36,365 nt of DNA from Sphingobacteriales bacterium. Its GTDB lineage: Bacteria > Bacteroidota > Bacteroidia > Sphingobacteriales > Sphingobacteriaceae. The notes beneath the pieces were generated by a model. The model was not told the origin of the DNA and made no database searches. It saw only the letters and a list, made by a program, of their open reading frames with translations. Of this stretch, positions 9,231 through 17,158 are shown piece after piece (position 1 is the stretch's first letter; every line of letters begins with the position of its first letter). A program made the position numbers and the translations under genes. The DNA lies in contig REAS01000046.1 of assembly GCA_004294495.1 (NCBI GenBank), forward strand, positions 1 through 36,365, read 5' to 3'.

Positions 9231-10037
9231 ATGAATATTTTTGATACCCAAAATACAGCTCCCGAAGCTTTTAATCGTTTATTGCATATTATGGATGATT
9301 TGAGGGCTCAATGTCCTTGGGATAAAAAGCAAACGTTAGAAACTTTGCGCCATTTAACTATTGAAGAAACGTACGAACTTTCGGATGCGATTTTAGAAGG
9401 CGATATGCAAGAAGTAAAAAAGGAATTAGGCGATTTATTGCTGCATTTGGCTTTTTATGCAAAAATAGGGTCTGAAACTAACGATTTTAATATGACAGAT
9501 GTAGCCAACGGCATCTGCGAAAAACTAATAAATCGTCACCCACATATTTATGGCGATACCATAGCCGAAACAGAGGAAGAAGTTAAACAAAACTGGGAAC
9601 AAATAAAGTTAAAGGAAGGTAATAAATCGGTTTTATCGGGTGTGCCAAAATCGTTGCCAGCTTTAATAAAAGCATCAAGAATACAAGAAAAAGCCCGTGG
9701 CGTAGGTTTTGATTGGGATAAAAAAGAAGACGTTTGGTTAAAAGTTGAAGAAGAACTTGCCGAATTTAAAGCCGAATTTAACACCGTTGCCAACCAAGCT
9801 GTTGATAAACAAAAAGCCGAAGCTGAGTTTGGCGATTTACTTTTTTCATTAATTAATTACGCTCGTTTTATAGACATTAACCCTGAGGACGCATTAGAAA
9901 AAACCAATAGAAAATTTATAAAAAGGTTTCAATACTTAGAGGCAAAAGCAACCGAAACCGGTAAACTTTTACAAGATATGAGCCTTGCCGAAATGGATGT
10001 TTTTTGGAATGAAGCAAAAAAAATGGGTGCTGCATAA
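9231..10037 (+). CDS. mazG: Nucleoside triphosphate pyrophosphohydrolase MazG
   Basis: A 268-aa, two-domain MazG, which hydrolyses (d)NTPs to the monophosphate and pyrophosphate. It cleans damaged nucleotides and can affect ppGpp levels. The first domain holds LRAQCPWDKKQTLETLRHLT, then IEETYEL and KKELGDLLLHLAF. The second has EEELAEFKAE and EFGDLLFSLINYARF. The paired acidic ExxE...ExxD metal-binding patterns are intact in both halves. Length is normal for the long form. There is no toxin-antitoxin mazEF next to it, so this looks like the housekeeping enzyme. It converges on serS. Confidence 0.93.
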   Translation: MNIFDTQNTAPEAFNRLLHIMDDLRAQCPWDKKQTLETLRHLTIEETYELSDAILEGDMQEVKKELGDLLLHLAFYAKIGSETNDFNMTDVANGICEKLINRHPHIYGDTIAETEEEVKQNWEQIKLKEGNKSVLSGVPKSLPALIKASRIQEKARGVGFDWDKKEDVWLKVEEELAEFKAEFNTVANQAVDKQKAEAEFGDLLFSLINYARFIDINPEDALEKTNRKFIKRFQYLEAKATETGKLLQDMSLAEMDVFWNEAKKMGAA

Positions 10038-10109
10038 TTTAGCTGTTCAATCTTAAATTTTTCATTTGGGTTTAAAGTTTTGTAAAGCAAATTTGTAGTT
10101 GATATGTTA

Positions 10110-10213
10110 GGGCTAGTCTGGCTTTCCATTATAGCTTTTTTAAATTTTTTATAGCGCTTTTAAGCTGCGCTTAAGCACTACAAAAAATTTAAAAAAGGCT
10201 GCCACTGCAATCC
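10110..10213 (-). repeat. Dispersed hairpin repeat, copy A (inverted)
   Basis: Read on the minus strand, this element starts GGATTGCAGTGG and ends GACTAGCCC, the same termini as the copy at 15054-15137. Its middle is a long inverted repeat: arm 10133-10159 pairs with 10173-10200, with one unpaired base and two G:T-type mismatches. It fills most of the 244-nt gap between the convergent mazG and serS genes and would act as a strong bidirectional RNA hairpin. Shared ends with a different middle suggest a small mobile or REP-like family (inference). Confidence 0.65.
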
Positions 10214-10281
10214 AGTTTATTTATGCGGGTTTAGTGCTACTATTATAGAATTGAAGTACGGTTTAAATTAAATATTTTCAA

Positions 10282-11553
10282 CTAATCTATCAACCTAAAC
10301 CCAGTATACGGCACTAAACACTCCGGAACAATTATGCCATTTTCGGTCTGAAAGTTTTCTAAAATAGCTGCTACAATACGTGGCAAAGCCAAAGCACTTC
10401 CATTTAAAGTATGCGCCAGTTGTGTTTTAGTTTCGTTGCCTTTGTACCTTAGTTTTAAACGGTTACTTTGAAAAGTTTCGAAGTTTGAAACCGATGAAAC
10501 CTCTAACCAACGTTTTTGGGCAGCACTCCACACTTCCATATCGTAAGTTAAAGCTGAAGCAAAACTCATATCGCCACCACATAAACGTAACACACGGTAT
10601 TGTAAATCCAATTTTTGCAATAAATTTTGAACGTGAATGCTCATTTCTTCCAAAATCTCGTACGATTTTTCGGGTTTTACTACCTGCACAATTTCAACCT
10701 TATCAAACTGGTGCAAGCGATTTAAGCCGCGTACGTGTGCACCATAAGAACCAGCTTCGCGGCGAAAGCAAGGCGTATAGCCACAATTTTTAATGGGTAA
10801 ATCTTCTTCTTTAACAATTACATCTCGGTATAAATTGGTAATTGGCACCTCGGCAGTGGGTATTAAATACAAATTATCAACACCGCAAAAATACATTTGC
10901 CCTTCTTTATCAGGTAATTGCCCAGTACCAAAACCCGAAGCTTCGTTAACCAAAAGCGGTAGCATTAATTCGTCGTAACCCGATTTTTCGGCCTCCGCTA
11001 AAAAAAAGTTTATTAAAGCCCTTTGTAATTTTGCGCCTTTGCCTTTATAAACTGGGAAACCAGCGCCAGTTATTTTAACGCCTAATTCAAAATCTATCAA
11101 GTTATATTTTGCAGCTAACTCCCAATGAGGTAAAGCATTTTCAGGTAAATTTGGGGCATCGCCAAAGCTTAAAACAACTTCGTTTTCTTCGGGAGTTTTG
11201 CCTTTTGGTACGCTGGTATGTGGTAAATTTGGTAGTAAAACAAGCTTTTGCTGTAAATCTTGTTCTGTAAAAGAAATTTGAGCGAGTAAATTTTTTATAT
11301 TTTCTTTAACGGCAACGGTAGTAGATTTTATAATTTCAGCCTCGTCACGTTTGCCGGCTTTCATTAGTTCGCCTACTTGTTTTGCTGCTGTATTTGCATC
11401 GGCTTGTAAAGTCTCTACTTCAAGTTGCAAAGTTTTTCTAGCATCATCTAAACCTAAAATCTCATCAATCAACTGTAAATCATTAAAGTTTTTTACACTT
11501 AAACGCTCTAAAACTAAACTCTTATTCTCTTTAATATAATTTACTTGCAGCAT
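10282..11553 (-). CDS. serS: Serine--tRNA ligase
   Basis: A 423-aa class II aminoacyl-tRNA synthetase that charges tRNA-Ser (and tRNA-Sec where present). The N-terminal 110 residues form the long helical arm that grips the tRNA variable arm. The catalytic core carries the serine-site motif TAEVPITNLYRD, class II motif 2 in CFRREAGSYGAHVRGLNRLH with QFDKVE after it, and motif 3 near the end around LNGSALALPRIVAAILEN. Length is normal. It starts MLQVNYIKEN, 18 nt downstream of a TATATTTG promoter element. A REP palindrome lies directly upstream of that promoter. Confidence 0.97.
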   Translation of the reverse strand: MLQVNYIKENKSLVLERLSVKNFNDLQLIDEILGLDDARKTLQLEVETLQADANTAAKQVGELMKAGKRDEAEIIKSTTVAVKENIKNLLAQISFTEQDLQQKLVLLPNLPHTSVPKGKTPEENEVVLSFGDAPNLPENALPHWELAAKYNLIDFELGVKITGAGFPVYKGKGAKLQRALINFFLAEAEKSGYDELMLPLLVNEASGFGTGQLPDKEGQMYFCGVDNLYLIPTAEVPITNLYRDVIVKEEDLPIKNCGYTPCFRREAGSYGAHVRGLNRLHQFDKVEIVQVVKPEKSYEILEEMSIHVQNLLQKLDLQYRVLRLCGGDMSFASALTYDMEVWSAAQKRWLEVSSVSNFETFQSNRLKLRYKGNETKTQLAHTLNGSALALPRIVAAILENFQTENGIIVPECLVPYTGFRLID

Positions 11554-11570
11554 TGTTTTTTGTATTTGCG

Positions 11571-11578
11571 CAAATATA
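11571..11578 (-). promoter_or_regulatory. Predicted -7 element of serS promoter
   Basis: Reverse complement reads TATATTTG, a perfect match to the Bacteroidota TAnnTTTG -7 box, 18 nt before the serS ATG. At the expected -33 position (11598-11600) the minus strand reads GGA, not TTG, and the REP palindrome starts 2 bp further upstream at 11602. Confidence 0.55.
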
Positions 11579-11601
11579 TAAAATTTTATTTTTTTTCTCC
11601 T

Positions 11602-11645
11602 CCGTTGGCTGAAGCCAACGGGAAATGATACTTTGCAATGTTAAT
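11602..11645 (+). repeat. REP element, plus orientation, left of RAYT
   Basis: Perfect palindrome CCGTTGGCT-GA-AGCCAACGG (11602-11621) followed by a conserved tail including ATACTTTGCAATG. The copy at 12241 matches 38 of the first 44 bases in the same orientation. The tail word TACTTTGCAATG occurs again at 11689-11700, 60 bp downstream. REP palindromes next to a RAYT gene are the expected target and product of that transposase. Confidence 0.85.
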
Positions 11646-11716
11646 ATTGATGAGTATAATTTTTATCAAATCAAGCCAATTGTTATTATACTTTGCAATG
11701 TGGTTTTCGGATATTT

Positions 11717-11745
11717 CAATTGCCGTTATTTTCAGTCAACTGAAT
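11717..11745 (-). repeat. Degenerate REP element, inverted orientation
   Basis: CAATTGCCGTT (11717-11727) followed by a decayed second arm resembles the copy at 12445-12469 closely (same leading CAATTGCCGTT, then CAG and CAAC at matching places). The right part has become a different palindrome, TTCAGT-CA-ACTGAA (11731-11744). It lies 55 bp before the RAYT start. Confidence 0.5.
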
Positions 11746-11800
11746 GAGAAATAATTTTGAAAAAAATAATTATATTTCAATTTTATTTTAAACAGAAAAT

Positions 11801-12235
11801 ATGAGTTGGGTTAGCATTTATGTACACTTGGTGTTTGCTACAAAAAACCGAGAAGCATTTTTAAATTCTTTAGATTTAAGAAAAAAAGTTTTTCAACATA
11901 TTAAAACCAATACCGATAAAAAAGAAATTTGGTTAGATTGTGTTAGCGGTTGGCAAGACCATGCCCATTGTTTAATATCGCTGGGACGAGACCAAAACAT
12001 TGCAAAAATTGCGCAACTAATTAAAGGCGAATCGGCTCATTGGATTAACCATAACAAGTTAACCGAAAATAAATTTATGTGGCAAGACGATTATTGGGCT
12101 GTTGGCGTAAGCGAAAGCCAAGTAGAAAGAGTTAGAAAATATATACACAAACAAGAAGAACATCACTCAAAAAAATCGTTCATTGATGAAATAAAAGAGT
12201 TTGAAACAAATTATAAATGGGTTAAAAATGATTAA
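11801..12235 (+). mobile_element. REP-associated tyrosine transposase (RAYT, Y1_Tnp family)
   Basis: A 144-aa Y1 transposase of the IS200/IS605-related group. The HUH metal-binding pair is His54-Ala-His56 in QDHAHCLISL. The single catalytic Tyr is Tyr114 in VRKYIHKQEEHH. The N-terminus, SWVSIYVHLVFATKNRE, is typical of the family. These enzymes cut and join single-stranded DNA at hairpins, and RAYTs are linked to REP palindromes. All expected residues are present, so it may be active. Matching REP copies in the same orientation lie 180 bp upstream (11602) and 6 bp downstream (12241), with inverted and decayed copies further out. No tnpB or IS605 ends are seen. Confidence 0.88.
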
Positions 12236-12240
12236 CCCAT

Positions 12241-12284
12241 CCGTTGGCTAAAGCCAATGGGAATTGATATTTTGCACCGTTAAT
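12241..12284 (+). repeat. REP element, plus orientation, right of RAYT
   Basis: CCGTTGGCT-AA-AGCCAATGG (12241-12260) is palindromic with one G:T-type mismatch. It is followed by the tail GAATTGATATTTTGCA, matching the left copy at 11602. It begins 5 bp after the RAYT stop codon, so RAYT lies between two direct REP copies 639 bp apart. Confidence 0.8.
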
Positions 12285-12354
12285 TTTCGTGGTAATTAGG
12301 TATAAACTTACGTATCTATATTTATCGCCGTAAATCTAAAAGCGAATAACATTA

Positions 12355-12388
12355 ATACAATCAATTCACGATGGCTTCTGCAAACTAA
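12355..12388 (-). repeat. Decayed REP element, inverted orientation
   Basis: The stretch has ACAATCAATT at its left end and then a broken palindrome containing ATGGCTTCTGC. This resembles the two better copies at 12445 and 12503, with several changes. It seems to be an old copy of the same unit. Confidence 0.4.
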
Positions 12389-12437
12389 TAAAATTTCAAA
12401 TTAATTTTTGCACAATATAAAAATACCGCACTCACAA

Positions 12438-12469
12438 CACAATCAATTGCCGTTTGCGTCAGCCAACGG
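12438..12469 (-). repeat. REP element, inverted, upstream of rsmI
   Basis: ACACAATCAATT (12438-12449) is followed by an imperfect palindrome (12450-12469; CCGTTTGCG-TC-AGCCAACGG). The same arrangement recurs 58 bp downstream inside rsmI. The TC loop is the reverse complement of the GA loop at 11602, so this copy is inverted relative to those flanking RAYT. Confidence 0.7.
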
Positions 12470-12491
12470 AAAATTAAGGAAGAAAGAAAAT

Positions 12492-13199
12492 ATGACACAA
12501 TCAATTACCGTTGGCTTCAGCCAACGGGACCCAGGAAAATTATACCTAGTACCCACGCCAATTGGCAATTTAGAAGATATTACACTTAGAGCTATAAGGG
12601 TTTTAAAGGAAGTAGATTTAATTTTGGCCGAAGATACCCGTACATCGGCACCTTTGTTAAAGCATTTTGGTATCGATAAAAAAGTTTACGCCCATCACCA
12701 ACATAACGAGCATAAGGCTGTTAACGAAATTGTTAGGTTTTTAAACGAAGGGCAAAATGTAGCTTTAATATCCGATGCGGGTACGCCAGCCATAAGCGAC
12801 CCTGGTTTTTTGCTGGTAAGGGCAGTTATAAAAGCGGGCTTGGTAATCGAGTGTTTGCCAGGTGCAACAGCATTTGTGCCGGCCTTGGTAAACTCGGGCT
12901 TACCTAACGATAGGTTTTGTTTCGAAGGATTTTTGCCTGTGAAAAAAGGCCGACAAACCCGTATGAAAGAGCTGGTAACAGAAACACGTACTATGATTTT
13001 TTACGAATCGCCACATCGTTTGTTAAAAACTTTAGAAGAATTTAAGCTTTATTTTGGCGAAGAAAGACAAGTTTCTGTTTCCCGTGAGTTAACAAAAATG
13101 TTTGAAGAGAATGTAAGAGGCACTTTACCCGAGATAATTTCACATTTTGAAAACAATATCTTAAAAGGAGAATTTGTTATTTGCGTAGCGGGATTGTAG
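12492..13199 (+). CDS. rsmI: 16S rRNA (cytidine-2'-O-)-methyltransferase RsmI with REP-derived N-terminus
   Basis: A tetrapyrrole-methylase-fold enzyme that methylates the 2'-OH of C1402 in 16S rRNA. Its family start KLYLVPTPIGNLEDITLRA and the glycine-rich SDAGTPAISDPG motif are intact, as are EDTRTS and FYESPHRL. With the ATG at 12492 it has 235 aa. AAGGA at 12476-12480 could serve as its ribosome binding site. The family normally starts about 2-4 residues before LYLVPT. Here 15 residues precede KLYLVPT, and residues 5-13 (ITVGFSQRD) are encoded by and around a perfect REP palindrome (12508-12527). A more upstream TTG (12408) is also in frame but less likely. Confidence 0.93.
   Translation: MTQSITVGFSQRDPGKLYLVPTPIGNLEDITLRAIRVLKEVDLILAEDTRTSAPLLKHFGIDKKVYAHHQHNEHKAVNEIVRFLNEGQNVALISDAGTPAISDPGFLLVRAVIKAGLVIECLPGATAFVPALVNSGLPNDRFCFEGFLPVKKGRQTRMKELVTETRTMIFYESPHRLLKTLEEFKLYFGEERQVSVSRELTKMFEENVRGTLPEIISHFENNILKGEFVICVAGL
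12508..12527 (-). repeat. REP palindrome inside the rsmI coding region
   Basis: Perfect palindrome CCGTTGGCT-TC-AGCCAACGG lies 14 nt after the chosen ATG, preceded by ACACAATCAATT as in the copy 58 bp upstream. It is read in frame as part of rsmI. A stable 9-bp hairpin this near the start codon could hinder ribosome loading. Confidence 0.85.
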
Positions 13200-13251
13200 C
13201 ATTTAAAATGATAATTGTAAAATTATTATTTGGGCGTTTAAACACGCTTTC

Positions 13252-13313
13252 GGCTGTATCTTTTTTTATTATTTCTCCCCTTTGGGGTCGGGGGATAAAA
13301 AAAGGATGCCGCC
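13252..13313. repeat. Imperfect inverted repeat after rsmI
   Basis: GGCTGTATC with a T-run (13252-13269) pairs imperfectly with an A-run and GGATGCCGCC (13295-13313). The loop contains a small hairpin CCCC-TTT-GGGG (13277-13287). It lies between rsmI and lnt in a 173-nt gap and could end rsmI transcription. The outer words resemble dispersed Bacteroidota repeats, but this cannot be shown from one copy. Confidence 0.45.
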
Positions 13314-13372
13314 TCAATCGTTAACGCAAAGCAATTTAAATTAAAATATCGCCTTTAAGGCACAAACAAAAA

Positions 13373-14998
13373 ATGAAAAAACACTTTACCTTATCTTTAC
13401 TATCTGCATTTTTATTGTGGTTGGCTTGGCCGCCAATGCCTTACACTTCGGTTTTACTTTTGGTTGCTTTTGTGCCTTTATTGGTAGCATTAAATAATAT
13501 ACAGTCATCGGCGCAAGCCAAAAAAACTAAAACTGTTTTTTATGTAGCTGGCTTAACTTTTTTGGTGTGGAATACGAGTTCGATTTACTGGGTTTTTAAT
13601 TCGTTAAATGCAGTAATGCCTACACCAATTGCTTGCCTTTTAGCTTTAATACCGTTTGGTTTAGCCGCTTTGTTAATGACACTTAGTTTTGTTTTTTACA
13701 GCAAAGCACAAACTAAAACCAAGCCCATAATTGCCGATATTTTATTAATTAGCTTTTGGGTTTGCTACGAATATTTACACCAAAGTTGGGATTTAAAATT
13801 CCCGTGGATGACGCTTGGAAACGGCTTTGCCAGCACACACCAAATAGTGCAATGGTACCAATATACAGGCGTTTATGGTGGTACAGTATGGGTTTTGGTA
13901 AGTAATATTTTAGTTTTTAGGCTTTGGGTACAGCTGCAAAATAAACCTCAAACCAATAAAAAGCAATTACAAACATTAGTTGCAATTTTGGGGTTATGGT
14001 TGGTAATACCAATTGCTTCATCACTAATTATTTACAACAATTACACCGAAGAAATTAACCCTTGCAACGTAGTAATTGTACAGCCAAATATAGACCCTTA
14101 CTTAAAATACGGAGGCTTAACCGCTCAAGAACAGCTTAACAAATTAACCACTTTAAGCCAGCAAAAAGCTTTGGTAAATACCGAGTTTTTTATTTGGCCC
14201 GAAACCGCACTAACAGGCCTAACCCACGAACAAGATTTTAGAAATACGCAAAATTATATTACTGCCAAACAATTTTTAAAACCCTATAAAAACGCCACTA
14301 TAATTACGGGTGCCGAAACTTACTTAACCTATCAAAACGCCAAAACCCAATCGGCAACGTACGATAATGGTAGTAAAATTTATTACGATAATTTTAACAC
14401 GGCCATAGCAATTGAAAACAGCGAAAGGTTGCAATTTTACCATAAATCTAAACTAGTGCCAGGGGTAGAAAAAATGCCATTTACTACACTTTTAGGATTT
14501 TTAAAACCTTTGTTCGAGAAGTTTGGAGGTACCACCGGCGGCTACGGTTACCAAAGCCAACCCAATAATTTATACGCACAAAGTGGTGTGGCGGCATCGC
14601 CAGTTATTTGTTACGAATCTATTTGGGGCCAATGGGTTGCACAATATATACAACAAGGCGGGCAATTTATTGCCATTATTACAAACGATGCTTGGTGGGG
14701 AAATACGCCCGGAAAAAATCAACATTTACAATACGCAAAACTTAGGGCAATAGAAAATAGGCGTTGGGTGGTACGTTCGGCAAATACAGGTTTATCGGCA
14801 ACTATAAACCAACGTGGCGATGTGGTGCAGCAAACCCAATGGTGGCAGCCTGCCGTAATTAACCAAAATATTAACCTTAATAATAACCTCACTTTTTATA
14901 CCCAATACCCCGATATTTTGGTGTACCCTTTTATTTTAATGGGATTGTTGGGGATGGTTTATTTAATTTTTGTTGGTTTACGAAGCAAACGAAAATGA
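13373..14998 (+). CDS. lnt: Apolipoprotein N-acyltransferase
   Basis: A 541-aa inner-membrane enzyme that adds the third acyl chain to the N-terminal Cys of lipoproteins. About six to seven hydrophobic segments occupy residues 1-230, and another lies at the very C-terminus (about 515-535). The periplasmic nitrilase domain between them holds all three catalytic residues: Glu in WPETALTG, Lys in YHKSKLVPGVEKMPF and Cys in VICYESIWG. NDAWWGNTPGKNQHLQYAKL is also typical. Length is normal. Several lipoproteins of the kind it would modify are expected, including the one at 27669-29120. Confidence 0.96.
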   Translation: MKKHFTLSLLSAFLLWLAWPPMPYTSVLLLVAFVPLLVALNNIQSSAQAKKTKTVFYVAGLTFLVWNTSSIYWVFNSLNAVMPTPIACLLALIPFGLAALLMTLSFVFYSKAQTKTKPIIADILLISFWVCYEYLHQSWDLKFPWMTLGNGFASTHQIVQWYQYTGVYGGTVWVLVSNILVFRLWVQLQNKPQTNKKQLQTLVAILGLWLVIPIASSLIIYNNYTEEINPCNVVIVQPNIDPYLKYGGLTAQEQLNKLTTLSQQKALVNTEFFIWPETALTGLTHEQDFRNTQNYITAKQFLKPYKNATIITGAETYLTYQNAKTQSATYDNGSKIYYDNFNTAIAIENSERLQFYHKSKLVPGVEKMPFTTLLGFLKPLFEKFGGTTGGYGYQSQPNNLYAQSGVAASPVICYESIWGQWVAQYIQQGGQFIAIITNDAWWGNTPGKNQHLQYAKLRAIENRRWVVRSANTGLSATINQRGDVVQQTQWWQPAVINQNINLNNNLTFYTQYPDILVYPFILMGLLGMVYLIFVGLRSKRK

Positions 14999-15053
14999 GA
15001 AATTAAGGCTTTTTAAGGCAACCTTAATACAACCACCAGCCCTGCGTAAACTA

Positions 15054-15137
15054 AACCCGATTGCAGTGGAAAGCCCGAAGAGCGGTGGTCAAAAGCCTTT
15101 TGGGCGGACTTGGAACGTAAAGCGGGACTAGCCCCAA
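15054..15137 (+). repeat. Dispersed hairpin repeat, copy B
   Basis: The element starts AACCCGATTGCAGTGG and ends AAAGCGGGACTAGCCCC. These ends match copy A (10110-10213, inverted), while the middle differs. The two ends are themselves partly inverted repeats (about 14 of 22 positions). It occupies the 327-nt gap between lnt and gpsA; no gene is seen elsewhere in that gap. Confidence 0.6.
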
Positions 15138-15325
15138 CCTATAAAAAACTAGCCTTGCTTTTCAAAAAAGAAATAAGCAAAATGTTTTTTTATAACCATT
15201 GTTATACCTTTTCTAACTACATTTTTGCGTTTTGATAACAAAATCTGTGTTGCACCCTACCAAATCAAACATAAATTATTAATTTGTGCCTCCTTTCCTT
15301 TTTTACCTTGGCAGGATTTTTTTTT

Positions 15326-16333
15326 ATGGATAATAATACAATGAATATAGCCGTAGTTGGTGGCGGCAGTTGGGCAACAGCATTAATTAAAATGTTGTAC
15401 GATAACCGAACGCCCAAAAATATTAGCTGGTGGATGCGCTGCCAAACTTCGATAGATCATATTAAAAAGTTTCACCATAACCCTAATTACTTATCGTCGG
15501 TTGAGGTTAAAATTGCTGATGATGCCATAAGTTCTCATCTTCCATCGTTAATTAAAAACGCCGATACCATACTTTTAAACGTACCTGCTGCATTTTTAAA
15601 AGATGCTTTAAAGGATATTAGTGCTGATGATTTAAAGGGTAAAAAAATTGTTTCGGCTATTAAAGGTATTGTGCCCGATGAAAATTTAATTATTGCCGAT
15701 TTTATGCATCAAAAATACGGCATACCTTTAAATGATATGGTGGTTATTAGTGGCCCTTGCCATGCCGAAGAAGTGGGTTTAGAGAAATTATCGTACCTAA
15801 CTATAGCATCGTTAGATGCCCATTTTGCGCAAATATTTGCCAACAATATAAATACAAGATATGTAAAAACCACCATATCCGATGATATTTATGGTACCGA
15901 ATATGCCGCCGTTTTAAAAAATATTTACGCAGTTGCAAGCGGTATTTGCCATGGCGTGGGCTTTGGCGATAATTTTCAGGCGGTATTAATTTCTAATGCA
16001 ATTCGCGAAACCGAACGCTTTTTAAAAGCCATACACCCAATTGATAGGGATATTAAAGAAGCCGCTTATTTGGGCGATTTATTGGTAACGGCATATTCGC
16101 AATTTAGCCGCAACCGTACTTTTGGCAATATGATAGGGAAGGGGTACACGGTAAAATCGGCACAGTTAGAAATGAACATGGTTGCCGAAGGCTATTATGC
16201 CGTAAACTCGGTACACCAAATTAACAAAAACCACCAAGTACATTTGCCTATTGCCCATGCGGTATACCAAATATTGTACAATAAACAATCGCCCAAAACC
16301 ACTATGCAAAATTTAGCTAACCAGCTTTCTTAA
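15326..16333 (+). CDS. gpsA: NAD(P)-dependent glycerol-3-phosphate dehydrogenase
   Basis: A 335-aa enzyme that reduces dihydroxyacetone phosphate to sn-glycerol-3-phosphate, the backbone of phospholipids. The dinucleotide-binding motif is VVGGGSWATALIKML. ISGPCHAEEV, the catalytic-Lys region VLKNIYAVASGICHGVGFGDN, and the C-terminal AYLGDLLVTAYSQFSRNRTFG are all family hallmarks. I start at ATG 15326, which has AGGA 9 nt upstream; ATG 15341 (MNIAVVGGG) is also possible. The longer frame from 15284 adds an unlikely hydrophobic leader. A hydrolase gene follows after 9 nt. Confidence 0.9.
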   Translation: MDNNTMNIAVVGGGSWATALIKMLYDNRTPKNISWWMRCQTSIDHIKKFHHNPNYLSSVEVKIADDAISSHLPSLIKNADTILLNVPAAFLKDALKDISADDLKGKKIVSAIKGIVPDENLIIADFMHQKYGIPLNDMVVISGPCHAEEVGLEKLSYLTIASLDAHFAQIFANNINTRYVKTTISDDIYGTEYAAVLKNIYAVASGICHGVGFGDNFQAVLISNAIRETERFLKAIHPIDRDIKEAAYLGDLLVTAYSQFSRNRTFGNMIGKGYTVKSAQLEMNMVAEGYYAVNSVHQINKNHQVHLPIAHAVYQILYNKQSPKTTMQNLANQLS

Positions 16334-16342
16334 AATTTTAAA

Positions 16343-17158
16343 ATGCCTTTTTTTGAAAATAATTTTGCCCGTTTACATTATTACGAATACGGCACAGGAA
16401 CCGAAATTTTAATAGCTTTTCATGGCTTTGGTATGCGAGGCAATCAGTTTAGCAAACTAGAAAATGCTTTAGGCAACAGGTATAAAATTTATAGTTTCGA
16501 TTTGTTTTTTCATGGCGAAACTATACTTATAGACGATACCGTAAACACCATACGTAAAGGGTTAAATGCCCCCGAAATTGCCCACACTATTGATGATTTT
16601 TTAACATCGATTGGTAAAAAAAACACAACGTTTTCGTTACTCTCGTACAGCATTGGTGCAAAATTAGCTTTAGCGGTACTGCAAACTATCCCCCAAAGGG
16701 TAAAAAATGCCTATTTTATTGCCGCCGATGGTTTTGAAACCAACCCCATTTTAAAAATTTGTAGCAGCAAACATATAAATAATTGGATGCTTAAATTGGT
16801 GTATAATCCCAAAGTTTTAAACTACATTTTAAATAAGCTGCATAAATATAAATACGTTGACGATGCCTTACACCGCATTTTAAGTTTCGAGTTTAGTACC
16901 GAACCGTACCGTATGATATCGTATAAAACCATAACCTACTATTCGCGGTTAAAATTTAAAAGGCAACATTTAGCGCAATTAATTAATGAAAACAATATAG
17001 AAGCCCATTTTTTTTTCGGCAAAACCGATAAACTTTTTCCGGCTGGTATTGCACAACGTTTTGGTAAACTGCTTACAAATCCTAATATTCATGTTTTTAA
17101 CCAAGGCCACGAATTAATAAACGACGATTTAAATACTTATTTAAAGAATTTAGTGTAG
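16343..17158 (+). CDS. Alpha/beta-hydrolase fold protein
   Basis: A 271-aa alpha/beta hydrolase. The oxyanion-hole motif FHGFG lies at 26-30. The nucleophile elbow is SYSIG with Ser103 as the likely nucleophile; the usual first Gly is replaced by Ser. The catalytic His is probably in NQGHELINDD near the C-terminus, and an acidic residue lies in FFGKTDKLFP. No signal peptide is seen, so it is cytoplasmic. The substrate is unknown. It starts 9 nt after gpsA and is probably co-transcribed, which makes a lipid or ester substrate plausible but unproven. Confidence 0.8.
   Translation: MPFFENNFARLHYYEYGTGTEILIAFHGFGMRGNQFSKLENALGNRYKIYSFDLFFHGETILIDDTVNTIRKGLNAPEIAHTIDDFLTSIGKKNTTFSLLSYSIGAKLALAVLQTIPQRVKNAYFIAADGFETNPILKICSSKHINNWMLKLVYNPKVLNYILNKLHKYKYVDDALHRILSFEFSTEPYRMISYKTITYYSRLKFKRQHLAQLINENNIEAHFFFGKTDKLFPAGIAQRFGKLLTNPNIHVFNQGHELINDDLNTYLKNLV

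Noticed and set aside
10793-10978. Small plus-strand ORF inside serS
   Set aside because: Antisense shadow within the conserved serS catalytic core.
12408-12491. Longer rsmI start at the TTG 12408
   Set aside because: It would add 28 residues coded by REP and spacer sequence, and the ATG at 12492 has a better upstream signal.
15284-15325. Longer gpsA start giving a hydrophobic leader
   Set aside because: GpsA is cytoplasmic, and ATG 15326 has an AGGA upstream and fits the family start.
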